NCBI RefSeq assembly: GCF_009428905.1
Contig: NZ_WHYR01000022.1
Span: forward strand, 1-56,346
DNA: 56,346 nt
Source of the DNA: Desulfofundulus thermobenzoicus
Lineage (GTDB): Bacteria > Bacillota > Desulfotomaculia > Desulfotomaculales > Desulfovirgulaceae
Direction: 5' to 3'
The stretch's first letter is position 1. Each line of letters starts with the position of its first letter. Both the position numbers and the translations under genes were made by a program. This document shows positions 24,871 through 34,054 of this stretch, piece after piece. Under the pieces are notes generated by a model. The model was not told the DNA's origin. It did not search any database and saw only the letters and a list, made by a program, of their open reading frames with translations.

Positions 24871-24961
24871 TTTCCGTCACCTCCCCCTGAACTTAATCGC
24901 TGCCGGCCAAGCTAACCGCCGGGGAAACGGGTTCCCTAGCCGGCAGTTCCACCGGGAAAAA

Positions 24962-25183
24962 TTATTTCCCGATAATAGTAATTACCAGGCGACCGCCTGG
25001 AATGTCCTTGGCTACCAGATCAAACACCCGCCCGGAACGGGCGATGAAACCCCTGAAACGGGTGGCCGTGGGAATTCGTCCGGGGATATTCCCGGCCGCC
25101 ATCGTAATGTCGGCCGGGGTAATTCCCTCCTGACGCAGATCCGAAAGGCGCTTTTTGGCATGCTCCGTAATAATGATTCGCAT
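24962..25183 (-). CDS. Small protein of unknown function, DUF4258-like
   Basis: The 73-residue protein starts MRIIITEHAKKRLSDLRQEG and ends VFDLVAKDIPGGRLVITIIG, a helix-then-sheet pattern similar to small RelE/DUF4258-type proteins (ITEHAxxRxxxR start). No antitoxin-like partner is obvious, although the next gene upstream (25199-25426) is only 15 bases away. The role is not assigned. Confidence 0.6.
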   Translation of the reverse strand: MRIIITEHAKKRLSDLRQEGITPADITMAAGNIPGRIPTATRFRGFIARSGRVFDLVAKDIPGGRLVITIIGK

Positions 25184-25198
25184 GGCAAAAACCGCTTT

Positions 25199-25426
25199 CT
25201 AAAAGGCCCCGGACTGGTAAACGGGGTTATCCTCTTCCTGGGCCAGAAAAGCATACAGGGCATCCTGAAAGGCCACCAGTGTACAGTTTTCCACATTGGA
25301 GCACCGGTAGATCCTTTCCAGTTCTTTTTTCAATTCCTGGAATTCCGCGGACAGGCAAATCAGGGCGATATGGTTCAGCCATTCCCTGATCTCTTCTTCC
25401 GATGAATCAAACCGGGGAACCCCCAT
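25199..25426 (-). CDS. Small acidic hypothetical protein
   Basis: The 75-residue protein (MGVPRFDSSEEEIREWLNHI, then ALICLSAEFQELKKELERIY, then RCSNVENCTLVAFQDALYAF) is mostly helical and acidic with two Cys. It matches no family known to me. ATG at 25426 has GGAG at good spacing; an ATG 6 bases earlier is too close to the same site. With its downstream neighbour at 24962-25183 it forms a pair within the ribF-rpsO interval, which is normally empty. Confidence 0.55.
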   Translation of the reverse strand: MGVPRFDSSEEEIREWLNHIALICLSAEFQELKKELERIYRCSNVENCTLVAFQDALYAFLAQEEDNPVYQSGAF

Positions 25427-25537
25427 GCCCATTTCTCCTTTTTCTGGTTGCCGGGACACCGGTTGCTTTTATTTTAGCATAATCCGGGCTATAAGTAAAC
25501 TTACCGGCATTTTATTTATATGATTTCACACCGCACC

Positions 25538-26473
25538 TTATTCCCGGGCACATTCCAGCCGGGCGGTCTCTATATCCCGCTGGATCTGGGTCACCAGCTC
25601 ATCCACCGAGGAAAACCGTTTTTCCGCCCTCAGGCGGCGGCGGAAATGAACCTGTATCTTGCGACCGTACAGGTCGCCACGGAAGTCCAGCAGGTGCACT
25701 TCGATGTTACGCCGGGAATTACCCCTGAAAAATGTGGGCCTGGTACCGATATTGGCCACCCCCAGGAAGAGATCCCCGTCCACTGCCACTTCCACCGCAT
25801 AAACGCCATTGGCCGGTATTAATAGCCCTTCATCAGGATTCAAATTGGCCGTGGGGAAACCCAGCCGCCCCCCGCGGCGATCTCCGGCAACCACCCGACT
25901 TTCCACAAAAGGGTAATACCCCAAAAACTTCGCTGCCCTGGCCACATCTCCCTCCGACAGCAGTTTGCGGATCAGGGTACTGCTCACCACCTCTCCTTCC
26001 ACTGTCACCGGTGGCACCACATGCACCCGGTACCCGTACTCCCTGCTGTATTTTTGCAGCAGGGCGGGTGTCCCTTCACCCCGGAAGCCAAAGGTATAAT
26101 TATAGCCGACAAAAATATGGGACGCGCCCAGCCCCCGGTAAAGCACACCGTCAATAAATTCCCGCGGGCCAATACGGGCAAATTCCATGGTAAAGGGAAT
26201 GCGCAACATGACTTCCACCCCCAGGCGGGCCATCATCTGTTCCTTGGCCTGCGGGGTGAGCAGTAAGGGGGGAGCGTCATCCGGATCCAGTACCGTCATG
26301 GGGTGGGGATGAAAGGTAAAAACAGCCGCTGTGGCTTCTTCGGACCGGGCCAGGGCCACCATTTTACCGATCAACTGGCGGTGCCCCAGGTGCACCCCGT
26401 CGAAATTTCCCAGACCAACCATCAACCTTGGGTATTTTTCTTTGATCCCCTGCCATGTCTCGTATATTTTCAC
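25538..26473 (-). CDS. ribF: Bifunctional riboflavin kinase / FAD synthetase
   Basis: It makes FMN from riboflavin and then FAD. The 311-residue protein has an N-terminal nucleotidyltransferase domain (RLMVGLGNFDGVHLGHRQLI; VEVMLRIPFTMEFARI; FVGYNYTFGFRGEGTPALL; SSTLIRKLLSEGDVARAAKF) and a C-terminal flavokinase domain (RRGGRLGFPTANLNPDEGLL; GVANIGTRPTFF; EVHLLDFRGDLYGRKIQVHF). Its position between truB and rpsO matches ribC of Bacillus. Confidence 0.97.
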   Translation of the reverse strand: MKIYETWQGIKEKYPRLMVGLGNFDGVHLGHRQLIGKMVALARSEEATAAVFTFHPHPMTVLDPDDAPPLLLTPQAKEQMMARLGVEVMLRIPFTMEFARIGPREFIDGVLYRGLGASHIFVGYNYTFGFRGEGTPALLQKYSREYGYRVHVVPPVTVEGEVVSSTLIRKLLSEGDVARAAKFLGYYPFVESRVVAGDRRGGRLGFPTANLNPDEGLLIPANGVYAVEVAVDGDLFLGVANIGTRPTFFRGNSRRNIEVHLLDFRGDLYGRKIQVHFRRRLRAEKRFSSVDELVTQIQRDIETARLECARE

Positions 26474-26513
26474 TGTAGCTTCAGCCCCCTGTTTGGATCT
26501 CAGTGGTTTAAAT

Positions 26514-27437
26514 TCAGACCAGCACCCGTACGGGCAGGAACTTTAAACGGCCCGCCCTTTCCGGGTCGAGCTCCGCCCTGGCCACGGCCAGCAGTTCCGT
26601 ACCGTCAGTCAACCGCACCAGCCCCCCGGTTTGCAAACAACCCTCCACACCGCCCACCCCCGGCCAGTACAAGGGGCGGCCGGCGCGCACCGCGGCCACC
26701 GCCCGCTGTTGTACCTGCACGGCCGGCATATGGCCCAGGGCTTCTTTCAGGCCGACCAGGTTTTGTGCCAGGTTGCCCTCCCGGACCATGTCTGCCACTT
26801 CCTCCAGTGTCACAGCCCGGTGGATGGAAAAAGGACCGGCCCTGATACGTAAAAGAAAACTCATATAAGCCCCACAACCCAACCTTTCTCCCAGGTCGTG
26901 GATCAGTGTGCGTATGTATGTACCTGCGGAGCAAACCACATCCACCAGCGCCTTTGGCTGCCCGCTACCTTCGCCGGTCAGGCGAACCAGACGCAGGGAA
27001 TGGATGGTTACCAACCGGGGCTGCCGTTCCACCTCCAGGCCCTGGCGGGCCAGCTGGTAAAGCTTTTTCCCCGCATAATGCACCGCGGAAGTCATGGGCG
27101 GAACCTGCCGGATTTGCCCGCAAAAGGTCTGCAGCACTTCTTCAATGGCCCGGCGGGTTAGACCGGTGGCATCACCACGATAAACCACCCGGCCGAAGGC
27201 ATCGCCGGTATCGGTGGCCCGGCCGAAGGTTGTTTCCGCCCGGTATGCCTTTTCACCGGGCAGAAATTGAATGATCCGGGTGGCCCGTCCCAGACAAACC
27301 GGCAGTACGCCGGCTGCCCCCGGATCCAGCGTCCCCGTATGGCCTGCCTTCTTGCCGGGGACCAGGCGCCGGATAAAGGCCACCATATCATGGGAGGTCA
27401 TGCCCGGGGGCTTTAAGACATTCAGGATCCCGTCCAT
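26514..27437 (-). CDS. truB: tRNA pseudouridine-55 synthase
   Basis: It isomerises U55 of the tRNA T-loop. The 307-residue protein has DGILNVLKPPGMTSHDMVAF, the catalytic motif KAGHTGTLDPGAAGVLPVCL (Asp near 38), YRAETTFGRATDTGDAFGRV and CSAGTYIRTLIHDLGERLGC, with a C-terminal PUA-like segment (AVRAGRPLYWPGVGG to the end). It lies 5 bases after the nrnA stop. Confidence 0.97.
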   Translation of the reverse strand: MDGILNVLKPPGMTSHDMVAFIRRLVPGKKAGHTGTLDPGAAGVLPVCLGRATRIIQFLPGEKAYRAETTFGRATDTGDAFGRVVYRGDATGLTRRAIEEVLQTFCGQIRQVPPMTSAVHYAGKKLYQLARQGLEVERQPRLVTIHSLRLVRLTGEGSGQPKALVDVVCSAGTYIRTLIHDLGERLGCGAYMSFLLRIRAGPFSIHRAVTLEEVADMVREGNLAQNLVGLKEALGHMPAVQVQQRAVAAVRAGRPLYWPGVGGVEGCLQTGGLVRLTDGTELLAVARAELDPERAGRLKFLPVRVLV

Positions 27438-27442
27438 TTTGC

Positions 27443-28417
27443 CTACCCCGCACTCAGGGCGGACAGGACGGCCGCCACCACTTCTTTTATGATCCGGTCC
27501 CCTTCCCCCTCCAGGACGGCTCCGGCCGCCCGCACATGACCGCCGCCATGGAAAAGGGCGGCCACCCTTTGCACATCCACCTCACCCTTGGAGCGCAAAC
27601 CCACCTTCCAGCGGCCCGGAACCATCTCCCGGAAGAAAAGGGCCACTTCCACACCCTTCAAAGAACGCACGTAATCGATGAGACCGTCGGTATGTTCTTC
27701 CAGGGCGCCCAGGCTATCCAGCGTTTCCCTGGAAATGCTCATCCAGGCCACCCGCCCGCAGGGGCTCAAGTCCAGCGTCTGTAAAGCAGCCTGCAGCACC
27801 CGCAGGTGCAGCAGGGATTTTTGATCGTAAAGCAAAACGTTCAACCGGGCCACATCAATTCCCAGCTCCATCAAACGGGCCACCCGGCGATGGGTCATGG
27901 GCGTGGTGTTCTGATAGCGAAAGGAACCGGTATCGGTGGCAATGGCCGTATAAAGGCATACGGCCACCTCCTGCCGGGGGGAAACCCCCAGCAGGTCCAG
28001 GAGATCCATAATGATTTCTCCCGTAGCCGCCGCCCCGGTGTCAATATAGGTGCAGGAACCGAAGTCGTAACTGGAAGCATGGTGATCAATGCTCACGATC
28101 ATCAGGTTGCGCTCCAGCAGTTCCCTCAAGGGACCCAAACGGTCGGGTACGGAACAATCCAGCACCACGAAGGTGTCATAATCACCCGACAATGCCCCCG
28201 AACCAATCAAAAAACGATCCGCTGCCGGTAGAAACCGGTACAATTCGGGCAGGGGTTCGGGGCTGGCCAGGGTGACCGTCTTCCCCAGAACTTCCAGGGA
28301 CAGGCCCAGGGCGGCCACGGAACCCAGGCAATCTCCATCGGGCATTACGTGCCCGCTGATCACCACCCGCTTTGCCTGCTGCAAACATTCAGCCACCTTT
28401 GAAAGGCTAGTCGTCAC
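27443..28417 (-). CDS. nrnA: DHH-family bifunctional oligoribonuclease / pAp phosphatase
   Basis: It degrades nanoRNAs and hydrolyses pAp. The DHH-DHHA1 protein of about 324 residues has [20 protein letters not shown] (Asp ligands), [13 protein letters not shown], the DHH motif in [16 protein letters not shown] and, at the C-terminus, [20 protein letters not shown] followed by [12 protein letters not shown] (the GGGHxxAxG-like motif). GTG at 28417 is preferred; the frame is open to 28426. It overlaps the rbfA end by about 11 bases, which suggests coupling. Confidence 0.93.
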   Translation of the reverse strand: MTTSLSKVAECLQQAKRVVISGHVMPDGDCLGSVAALGLSLEVLGKTVTLASPEPLPELYRFLPAADRFLIGSGALSGDYDTFVVLDCSVPDRLGPLRELLERNLMIVSIDHHASSYDFGSCTYIDTGAAATGEIIMDLLDLLGVSPRQEVAVCLYTAIATDTGSFRYQNTTPMTHRRVARLMELGIDVARLNVLLYDQKSLLHLRVLQAALQTLDLSPCGRVAWMSISRETLDSLGALEEHTDGLIDYVRSLKGVEVALFFREMVPGRWKVGLRSKGEVDVQRVAALFHGGGHVRAAGAVLEGEGDRIIKEVVAAVLSALSAG

Positions 28418-28766
28418 CCCGCTCACCCTGCTCCCTTACGGTATTCAGCAATTCCATCACCCGCACACCACGAATGATGGATTTATCCAGCTTAAAGGTG
28501 ATCTCCGGCGTATGCCTCAACCGGATGCGCCGTCCCAGCTCGCTGCGCACGTAACCCTGGGCGCGGTTCAAAGCTTCCATGGAGGCCTTCTGCTCCTCAT
28601 CGGAGCCGTAAACGCTCACGAAAATCCGGGCATGCCGCAGGTCGGTGGACACTTCCACCCCGGTGATGGTTACAAATCCAATGCGGGGATCCTTCAGCTC
28701 ATCCCGGAGCATTTGGGAAACTTCTTCCTTGATTATCTCGCCCAACCGTTCCGGACGATGGGCCAT
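28407..28766 (-). CDS. rbfA: 30S ribosome-binding factor A
   Basis: It is a cold-shock and 16S maturation factor with a KH-like fold. The 119-residue protein shows [60 protein letters not shown] and [20 protein letters not shown]. It lies between infB and nrnA as in most Firmicutes. Confidence 0.97.
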   Translation of the reverse strand: MAHRPERLGEIIKEEVSQMLRDELKDPRIGFVTITGVEVSTDLRHARIFVSVYGSDEEQKASMEALNRAQGYVRSELGRRIRLRHTPEITFKLDKSIIRGVRVMELLNTVREQGERGDD

Positions 28767-28779
28767 ACGACATTCCTCC

Positions 28780-31350
28780 CTAGGCCAGTTCCCTTTTTAC
28801 CGCCTCGGTGGTAAAGGCCTCTATCACATCACCTTCGCGGATTTCATTATATTTTTCCAGCGCCAGACCACATTCATAGCCCTGAACCACCTCACGCACA
28901 TCATCTTTAAATCGTTTCAGGGAATCCAGCTTGCCCTCATGAACCACTATACCATCACGAATCACCCGCACACCGGCATCCCGGGTGATTTTACCCTCGG
29001 TGACATAACATCCGGCAATGGTACCCACTTTGGATATCTTGAAAGTTTTGCGCACCTCCGCCCGGCCCAGGACCACTTCCCGGTACTCCGGTTCCAGCAG
29101 CCCGCTCATGGCCGCCTTCACATCTTCTATGGCGTCGTAGATCACCCGGTAGAGACGGACATCCACCTTTTCCCGCTCCGCCACTCCCCGGGCGTTTACA
29201 TCGGGACGCACGTTAAATCCGATGATAATGGCGTTGGATGCGGAAGCCAGCATAATATCCGTCTCGGTGATGGCGCCCACACCACCGTGAATGATGTTTA
29301 CTTTCACCTCATCGGTGGAAAGGCGCTCCAGGGATTGTTTCAGGGCTTCCACCGACCCCTGCACATCGGCCTTGATGATCGCCCGCAACTCTTTTACCTG
29401 GCCTTCCTTGATTTGTTTGAAGAGGTCGTCCAGGGAGACCCTGGGCATGGCGGCCTTGAATTCCTCTTCCCGCTTGCGATTGGCCCGTTTTTCGGCAATG
29501 GAGCGGGCTGTTTTTTCATCAGGCACCACGTAGAACATATCACCGGCCTGGGGCACTTCGGAAAAGCCCAGCACCTCCACCGGCATGGAGGGAACGGCCT
29601 TTTTCACCCGGCGGCCCCGGTAGTCCATCATTGCCCGCACCCGGCCCCAGGCCGTACCGGCCACCACGTTGTCCCCCACCGTCAGGGTGCCGTTCTGCAC
29701 CAGCACGGTGGCCACAGGCCCCCGGCCTTTGTCCAGTTCGGCTTCAATAACCGTACCCCGGCCCGCCCGTTTGGGGTTGGCCTTCAAATCGGCCATTTCG
29801 GCCACCAGCAGGATCATTTCCAGCAGATCCTCAATACCCTGCCTGGTTTTGGCACTTACCGGGACCATTACCGTATCGCCGCCCCATTCTTCGGCCACCA
29901 GCCCGTATTCGGTCAGCTGTTGTTTAACCCGGTCGGGATTGGCATCGGGTTTATCCATTTTATTGATGGCCACTATGATGGGTACTCCGGCCGCCCTGGC
30001 GTGGTTGATGGCCTCCACCGTCTGGGGCATAACTCCGTCGTCAGCCGCCACCACCAGGATGGCTATATCGGTCACCTGCGCCCCCCGGGCACGCATGGCG
30101 GTAAAGGCCTCGTGACCGGGTGTGTCCAGGAAGGTGATTTTCTTATTATTATGCTCAATCTGGTAAGCCCCGATATGCTGGGTAATCCCGCCGGCCTCCG
30201 TGGCCGTGACATTGGTCTGACGAATGGCATCCAGCAGGGAAGTTTTGCCGTGATCCACGTGCCCCATTACCGTAACCACACAGGGCCGGGGCGCCAGATC
30301 CGCCGGGTCGTCCTCCGCTTCCTGCGTCAACAGGGCCTCGGCGTCCAATTCCACCTTTACTTCCACTTCAAGGCCGTATTCCGCAGCCACAATACCGGCC
30401 GTATCGGCATCAATCTCCTGGTTGATGGTGGCCAGAACTCCCAGCATCATCAGCCTTTTAATGATGTCGGCCGGACTCTTCTTCATTTTCTCGGCCAGTT
30501 CCTGTACGGTAACGCTTTCACCGATGACAATGGGTTTCTTTTCCACCACGACCGGAGGTCTGGCTTCGGTACGCTCCTGCCCGGCTGCCCCTTTCTTTCT
30601 TGCCGGGCGCAGCTTGCGATCGGCAACGGTTTCTTCCAGTATTTTCTTCCGCTCCTGATCCCGGCCGCCCTGCCGCTGCTGTTTTTCCTGTTTACCCCGC
30701 TCACCCCGGGTTTTTTCAGCCCGCACCTTTTCGCTAACGGCCTTGATTTCCTGGGGAACCCTGGGCACCTTTAAATGATCCGGCCACTGCCTGGCCGGCT
30801 GACGGACGGGGGCGGCCGGTTCACCTTTGGCCCGCGCGGCATGTTCTTCTCTGCCCCGGGGTGGCTGGGAAACCGGTGCAGAAGCGGGCTTTTGTTGAGG
30901 CCTCTGAGCACCAGGGCCGGCGGCCTTTTCTGGCCGCGGCGGGTGTCCGGGCTGCTGTACCGCTGCTCCCGTTTGCGCAGGCTCCGCCTTTACCGGTTGG
31001 GGTGACCTGAACTGGGGAGGTTCCCCTTTAATGGGGCGTTCCTGGAAACGCCTGTCCGGCGGCCGGGACGGCACCCGGTCCACCAGCCCCGGTCCGGGAT
31101 CGAACCGGCTTTCCGGCCGGCGGCCGTGGTGTTGTTTTTGACCCTTCTTCTTGCCCCTTGCCCCATCGGAACCTTTGCCCGATTTGGCGGCCGGTTTTTT
31201 CCATTCCTTTAATATCCGATCTGTTTCGGCGTCCTCCAGGGTGCTCAGAGGGGACTTCACTTCAATGCCCATTTCATTTAACTTTTTTATGAATTCCTTG
31301 TTTTCTATGTTTAGTTCTTTGGCCAGTTCATGCACTCTTTTTTTGACCAT
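28780..31350 (-). CDS. infB: Translation initiation factor IF-2
   Basis: This GTPase brings initiator tRNA to the 30S subunit. The 856-residue protein starts with an IF2-N domain ([20 protein letters not shown]) and has a long Pro/Arg/Lys/Gln-rich linker at about residues 55-265. A second IF2-N module ([20 protein letters not shown]) follows, then the G domain with GHVDHGKTS (about 360), DTPGHE and NKMD. The IF2-specific C-terminal domains end in [20 protein letters not shown]. The open antisense frame of 709 codons across this gene is a composition artefact. Confidence 0.98.
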   Translation of the reverse strand: MVKKRVHELAKELNIENKEFIKKLNEMGIEVKSPLSTLEDAETDRILKEWKKPAAKSGKGSDGARGKKKGQKQHHGRRPESRFDPGPGLVDRVPSRPPDRRFQERPIKGEPPQFRSPQPVKAEPAQTGAAVQQPGHPPRPEKAAGPGAQRPQQKPASAPVSQPPRGREEHAARAKGEPAAPVRQPARQWPDHLKVPRVPQEIKAVSEKVRAEKTRGERGKQEKQQRQGGRDQERKKILEETVADRKLRPARKKGAAGQERTEARPPVVVEKKPIVIGESVTVQELAEKMKKSPADIIKRLMMLGVLATINQEIDADTAGIVAAEYGLEVEVKVELDAEALLTQEAEDDPADLAPRPCVVTVMGHVDHGKTSLLDAIRQTNVTATEAGGITQHIGAYQIEHNNKKITFLDTPGHEAFTAMRARGAQVTDIAILVVAADDGVMPQTVEAINHARAAGVPIIVAINKMDKPDANPDRVKQQLTEYGLVAEEWGGDTVMVPVSAKTRQGIEDLLEMILLVAEMADLKANPKRAGRGTVIEAELDKGRGPVATVLVQNGTLTVGDNVVAGTAWGRVRAMMDYRGRRVKKAVPSMPVEVLGFSEVPQAGDMFYVVPDEKTARSIAEKRANRKREEEFKAAMPRVSLDDLFKQIKEGQVKELRAIIKADVQGSVEALKQSLERLSTDEVKVNIIHGGVGAITETDIMLASASNAIIIGFNVRPDVNARGVAEREKVDVRLYRVIYDAIEDVKAAMSGLLEPEYREVVLGRAEVRKTFKISKVGTIAGCYVTEGKITRDAGVRVIRDGIVVHEGKLDSLKRFKDDVREVVQGYECGLALEKYNEIREGDVIEAFTTEAVKRELA

Positions 31351-31365
31351 TAAAACACCTCCAAA

Positions 31366-31450
31366 TTGGTGGCTGGCAGTTAGTCGTCAGTACCGGGGTT
31401 GATGCAAGGTCAGCGGCTTCGTCGCCAACCACCAAAACCAACGACTAATC
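31366..31450. repeat. Imperfect inverted repeat between ylxQ and infB
   Basis: TTGGTGGCTGGC (31366-31377) is mirrored with one mismatch by GCCAACCACCAA (31424-31435). In addition TTAGTCGT (31380-31387) is mirrored by ACGACTAA (31441-31448), which overlaps the ylxQ stop. The two pairs are crossed, not nested. The TAGTCGTCAG and GTTGGC words recur in other gaps of this window (37686, 46234), so this may be a worn copy of a dispersed repeat. Confidence 0.45.
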
Positions 31451-31753
31451 TCCCCTTTGCATAATTCCCAGGATGCCCCGGGAGAAGTTTTCATCGGTAA
31501 TGGCCGCCACGGCACAGGAGGAACGGTTGAACACCTGCCCCAGCTGGTCTTTGGAACCGAAGTTAACCACGGGTACCCCGGTCCGGCGGCTGAAAAACAG
31601 GAAAGTCCTTTGGGTGTGGGCCGAAGCATCACGGGCCACCACCACCAGCCGGGCACGGCCCCGCTCGATGGCCCGACGCACCATCTTGTCGCCGGCCACA
31701 ATCCCCCCCGCCCGCCTGGCCAGAAAGAGCATTTGTTTTATCCGTTCATCCAT
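31445..31753 (-). CDS. ylxQ: L7Ae-family ribosomal-type RNA-binding protein YlxQ
   Basis: The 102-residue L7Ae/L30e-fold protein binds kink-turn RNA in this family. Landmarks are IKQMLFLARRAGGIVAGDKM, ARLVVVARDASAHTQRTFLF and GVPVVNFGSKDQLGQVFNRS. Its start overlaps the rnpM stop as TAATG, so translation is coupled. It sits in the usual nusA-rnpM-ylxQ-infB order. Confidence 0.93.
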   Translation of the reverse strand: MDERIKQMLFLARRAGGIVAGDKMVRRAIERGRARLVVVARDASAHTQRTFLFFSRRTGVPVVNFGSKDQLGQVFNRSSCAVAAITDENFSRGILGIMQRGD

Positions 31754-32019
31754 TATTCCTTCAATCCTTCAAACAGGGACTGGATAACCTCCGGCGCCAC
31801 GGGACGGTGCAGCGCCCTTTCCAGTCGCCTGCCCTTCACCGCCTTTTGCAAACATTCCTTCTGAGGGCAAATATAGGCTCCCCGGCCTGAACGCTTACCC
31901 GTAGGATCAATCTCAATCTTATCCTCCGGAGTGCGCACCACCCGGATTAATTCCTTTTTCGGTTTCATCTGCTGGCAGCCCACACACATTCGCTGGGGTA
32001 TTTTTTTCACCCTGGGCAT
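31753..32019 (-). CDS. rnpM: YlxR-family RNase P modulator
   Basis: The 88-residue YlxR-family protein has the GRGAY signature (GKRSGRGAYICPQKECLQKA) and the Cys-rich start RMCVGCQQMKPKKELIRVV. Members have been reported to bind RNase P RNA and modulate its activity, hence RnpM. It lies directly after nusA in the operon, with a 187-base gap that contains a repeat element. Confidence 0.92.
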   Translation of the reverse strand: MPRVKKIPQRMCVGCQQMKPKKELIRVVRTPEDKIEIDPTGKRSGRGAYICPQKECLQKAVKGRRLERALHRPVAPEVIQSLFEGLKE

Positions 32020-32039
32020 TTAGGGCCCCTCCCTCAGTA

Positions 32040-32186
32040 AACATCGGACGTTAATCGTTGCTTGTTGGATTTAAGCGGCCCGGCACTCACCGGTATAAAG
32101 GGGCTTTTGAGTGCATTTTATTTCTTTCGTGCCATTGGGCTTGAGTAAAATCATGGTATCCGTGAGTGCTGGGCAGATTAAATTTG
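32040..32186. repeat. Large imperfect palindrome A between nusA and rnpM
   Basis: The left arm TTAAGCGGCCCGGCACTCAC (32071-32090) is mirrored by GTGAGTGCTGGGCAGATTAA (about 32164-32183) with a few mismatches around a loop of about 75 bases. It is preceded by ATCGGACGT. The same order, ATCGGACGT then TTAAG then CCGGCA(C/T)TCACCGGTA, recurs at 46233-46378. The nusA-rnpM spacer is otherwise empty. The element is transcribed within the operon and could form a long hairpin. Confidence 0.6.
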
Positions 32187-32206
32187 CTTCATTACTTTTC
32201 TTTTTA

Positions 32207-33373
32207 TTATTTATCCAGATCCCCTTCGCAGGGCATGGCACCGGTCAGGTCATCATTCATATCAGCTACCAGATCATCATCCGCCCGTTCGCCAGCGGCG
32301 CCATCACCATAATACTGGCTGTACTCCTGGGCATAGATCTCCTGCATCTGGGATTCACTCTTGATATCGATTTTCCATCCCGTTAGCTTGGCTGCCAGAC
32401 GGGCATTTTGACCTTCCTTGCCGATGGCCAGGGACAGCTGGTGATCGGGAACAATCACCCGGGCAATCTTCTCCTCCTCCCATATTTCCACGGCCACCAC
32501 CTTGGCCGGGCTTAAAGAAGCGGCCACATATTTGGAAGGATCGGGGTTCCATTTAATAATATCAATCTTTTCCCCGTTAAGCTCGTTGACCACGGACTGC
32601 ACCCGCATGCCTTTGGGGCCCACACAGGCGCCCACCGGATCCACATTTTCATCCCTGGAATAAACGGCCATTTTCGAACGATAGCCGGCCTCCCGGGCTA
32701 TGGCCTTCAACTCCACCACGCCTTCCTGCAATTCCGGCACTTCCATTTCAAACAACCGCTTCACCAGCCCCGGGTGGGTACGGGAGACCAGTATTTGCGG
32801 CCCCCTGGTGGTTTTGCGCACTTCCACCACATAGGTCTTAATCCTGGTACCGGGGCGGTATTCCTCGCCGGGCATTTGCTCCACCGGAGTCAATATGGCT
32901 TCCGTTTTGCCCAGTTCAATGAAGACATTCTTGTTTTCCACCCGCTGGATAACACCGGTAATGATATCCCCTTCCCGGTTGGCGTACTCTTCATAGACTA
33001 TGTTGCGTTCCGCTTCCCGGATACGCTGAACCACCACCTGTTTGGCCGTCTGGGCGGCAATGCGACCGAAATTGCGGGGTGTAACCTCGTTTTCCACCAC
33101 ATCCCCCACTTCATAGCGGGGATCGATTTCCCGCGCCTCGGCCAGGGAGATCTCCACCCGGGGATCAGTCACCTCCTCCACCACAGTGCGCTGGGAATAA
33201 ACTTTGAAATCTCCAGTCTGGCGATCGATTACCACCCGGGCGTTCTGCAGGGAACCAAAATTGCGCCGGTAAGCAGAAAGCAAAGCCGCCTCGATGGCCT
33301 CAAAGAGTATATCCGCCGCAATGCCCTTTTCTTTTTCCAGATCCCTAAGGGCCGTCAAAAATTCGGTGTTCAT
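32207..33373 (-). CDS. nusA: Transcription termination/antitermination factor NusA
   Basis: It modulates RNA polymerase pausing, termination and antitermination. The 388-residue protein has the polymerase-binding N-domain (MNTEFLTALRDLEKEKGIAA), an S1 domain (GDIITGVIQRVENKNVFIEL) and two KH domains (VDPVGACVGPKGMRVQSVVN; LAIGKEGQNARLAAKLTGW), then a short acidic tail as in other Gram-positives. ATG at 33373 follows AGGAGG; the open frame extends 8 codons further. Its start is 24 bases after the rimP stop. Confidence 0.97.
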   Translation of the reverse strand: MNTEFLTALRDLEKEKGIAADILFEAIEAALLSAYRRNFGSLQNARVVIDRQTGDFKVYSQRTVVEEVTDPRVEISLAEAREIDPRYEVGDVVENEVTPRNFGRIAAQTAKQVVVQRIREAERNIVYEEYANREGDIITGVIQRVENKNVFIELGKTEAILTPVEQMPGEEYRPGTRIKTYVVEVRKTTRGPQILVSRTHPGLVKRLFEMEVPELQEGVVELKAIAREAGYRSKMAVYSRDENVDPVGACVGPKGMRVQSVVNELNGEKIDIIKWNPDPSKYVAASLSPAKVVAVEIWEEEKIARVIVPDHQLSLAIGKEGQNARLAAKLTGWKIDIKSESQMQEIYAQEYSQYYGDGAAGERADDDLVADMNDDLTGAMPCEGDLDK

Positions 33374-33397
33374 CTTGCCTGCCTCCTGAAAAGACAA

Positions 33398-33862
33398 CTA
33401 AAATTCCGCCACCAGCCGGGCCGATGCCACCTGGGCCAGGGGAATGGACCACTCCCCGCCACCGTCCTTTGCCAGAAGCACGCTGTCCTCCCGCATCCCC
33501 AGCAGGCGCCCGGTAAACCTTTTCTGGCCGTCAAGGGGGGCGAAGGTAGTCAGACGAACCAGCCGTCCCCGGAAGCGTTGGAAATCGCCCGGTTTTTTTA
33601 AAGGGCGCTCAATCCCCGGGGAAGAAACTTCCAGGCGGTAGGAATGGGGTATGGGATCGGCCTCGTCCAGAATTTTGTCCAACCTCTCGGACACCCACTG
33701 GCAATCATCCAGCGTCACTCCACCCGGCTTGTCGATAAAAAGGCGTAAAAACCATTGTCCTCCTTCCATGACATATTCCACATCCACCAGCTCCAATCCC
33801 AGCCCGGATACCACCGGAACAGCCAGTTCTTCCACAGTTGCCGCCACCCTGTTTTTAACCAC
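33398..33862 (-). CDS. rimP: Ribosome maturation factor RimP
   Basis: It acts in 30S maturation. The 154-residue protein has the N-terminal alpha/beta domain (VVSGLGLELVDVEYVMEGGQ, LRLFIDKPGGVTLDDCQWVS, YRLEVSSPGIERPLKKPGDF) and a C-terminal SH3-like domain (RFRGRLVRLTTFAPLDGQKR). GTG at 33862 follows GGGAGGAAAC. It is the first gene of the rimP-nusA-infB-pnp cluster; the upstream gap must hold the promoter. Confidence 0.95.
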   Translation of the reverse strand: MVKNRVAATVEELAVPVVSGLGLELVDVEYVMEGGQWFLRLFIDKPGGVTLDDCQWVSERLDKILDEADPIPHSYRLEVSSPGIERPLKKPGDFQRFRGRLVRLTTFAPLDGQKRFTGRLLGMREDSVLLAKDGGGEWSIPLAQVASARLVAEF

Positions 33863-33929
33863 AGGCGTTTCCTCCCTGATTTAACGTCAAAAAATTTTCC
33901 GGTATTTTACGGTATATTATAAGACGAAA

Positions 33930-33948
33930 GAGTGGGGATTACCCACTC
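33930..33948 (-). terminator. Stem-loop between mgtC and rimP
   Basis: GAGTGGGG (33930-33937) pairs with CCCACTC (33942-33948), followed on the minus strand by TTTCGTCTT. It probably terminates mgtC and so separates the proS side from rimP. A TATAAT box lies just beyond, near 33916-33921, and may serve rimP, although no good -35 is seen. Confidence 0.55.
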
Positions 33949-34054
33949 CTGCAGGACATCAAACACTTGGCCACAAAAACCATAGGATAGTATACCATAG
34001 AAAAAAAATACTGGCAAGGGCTGAATTAAAACGCATATTCCTTCGATTCCTGAA

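Noticed and set aside
28645..30774. 709-codon plus frame antisense to infB
   Set aside because: The frame is His/Gly/Pro-rich and mirrors the strong codon bias of infB; there is no ribosome binding site or family similarity.
31387..31701. 104-codon minus frame over ylxQ
   Set aside because: Trp/Pro-rich shadow of the real ylxQ gene in another frame.
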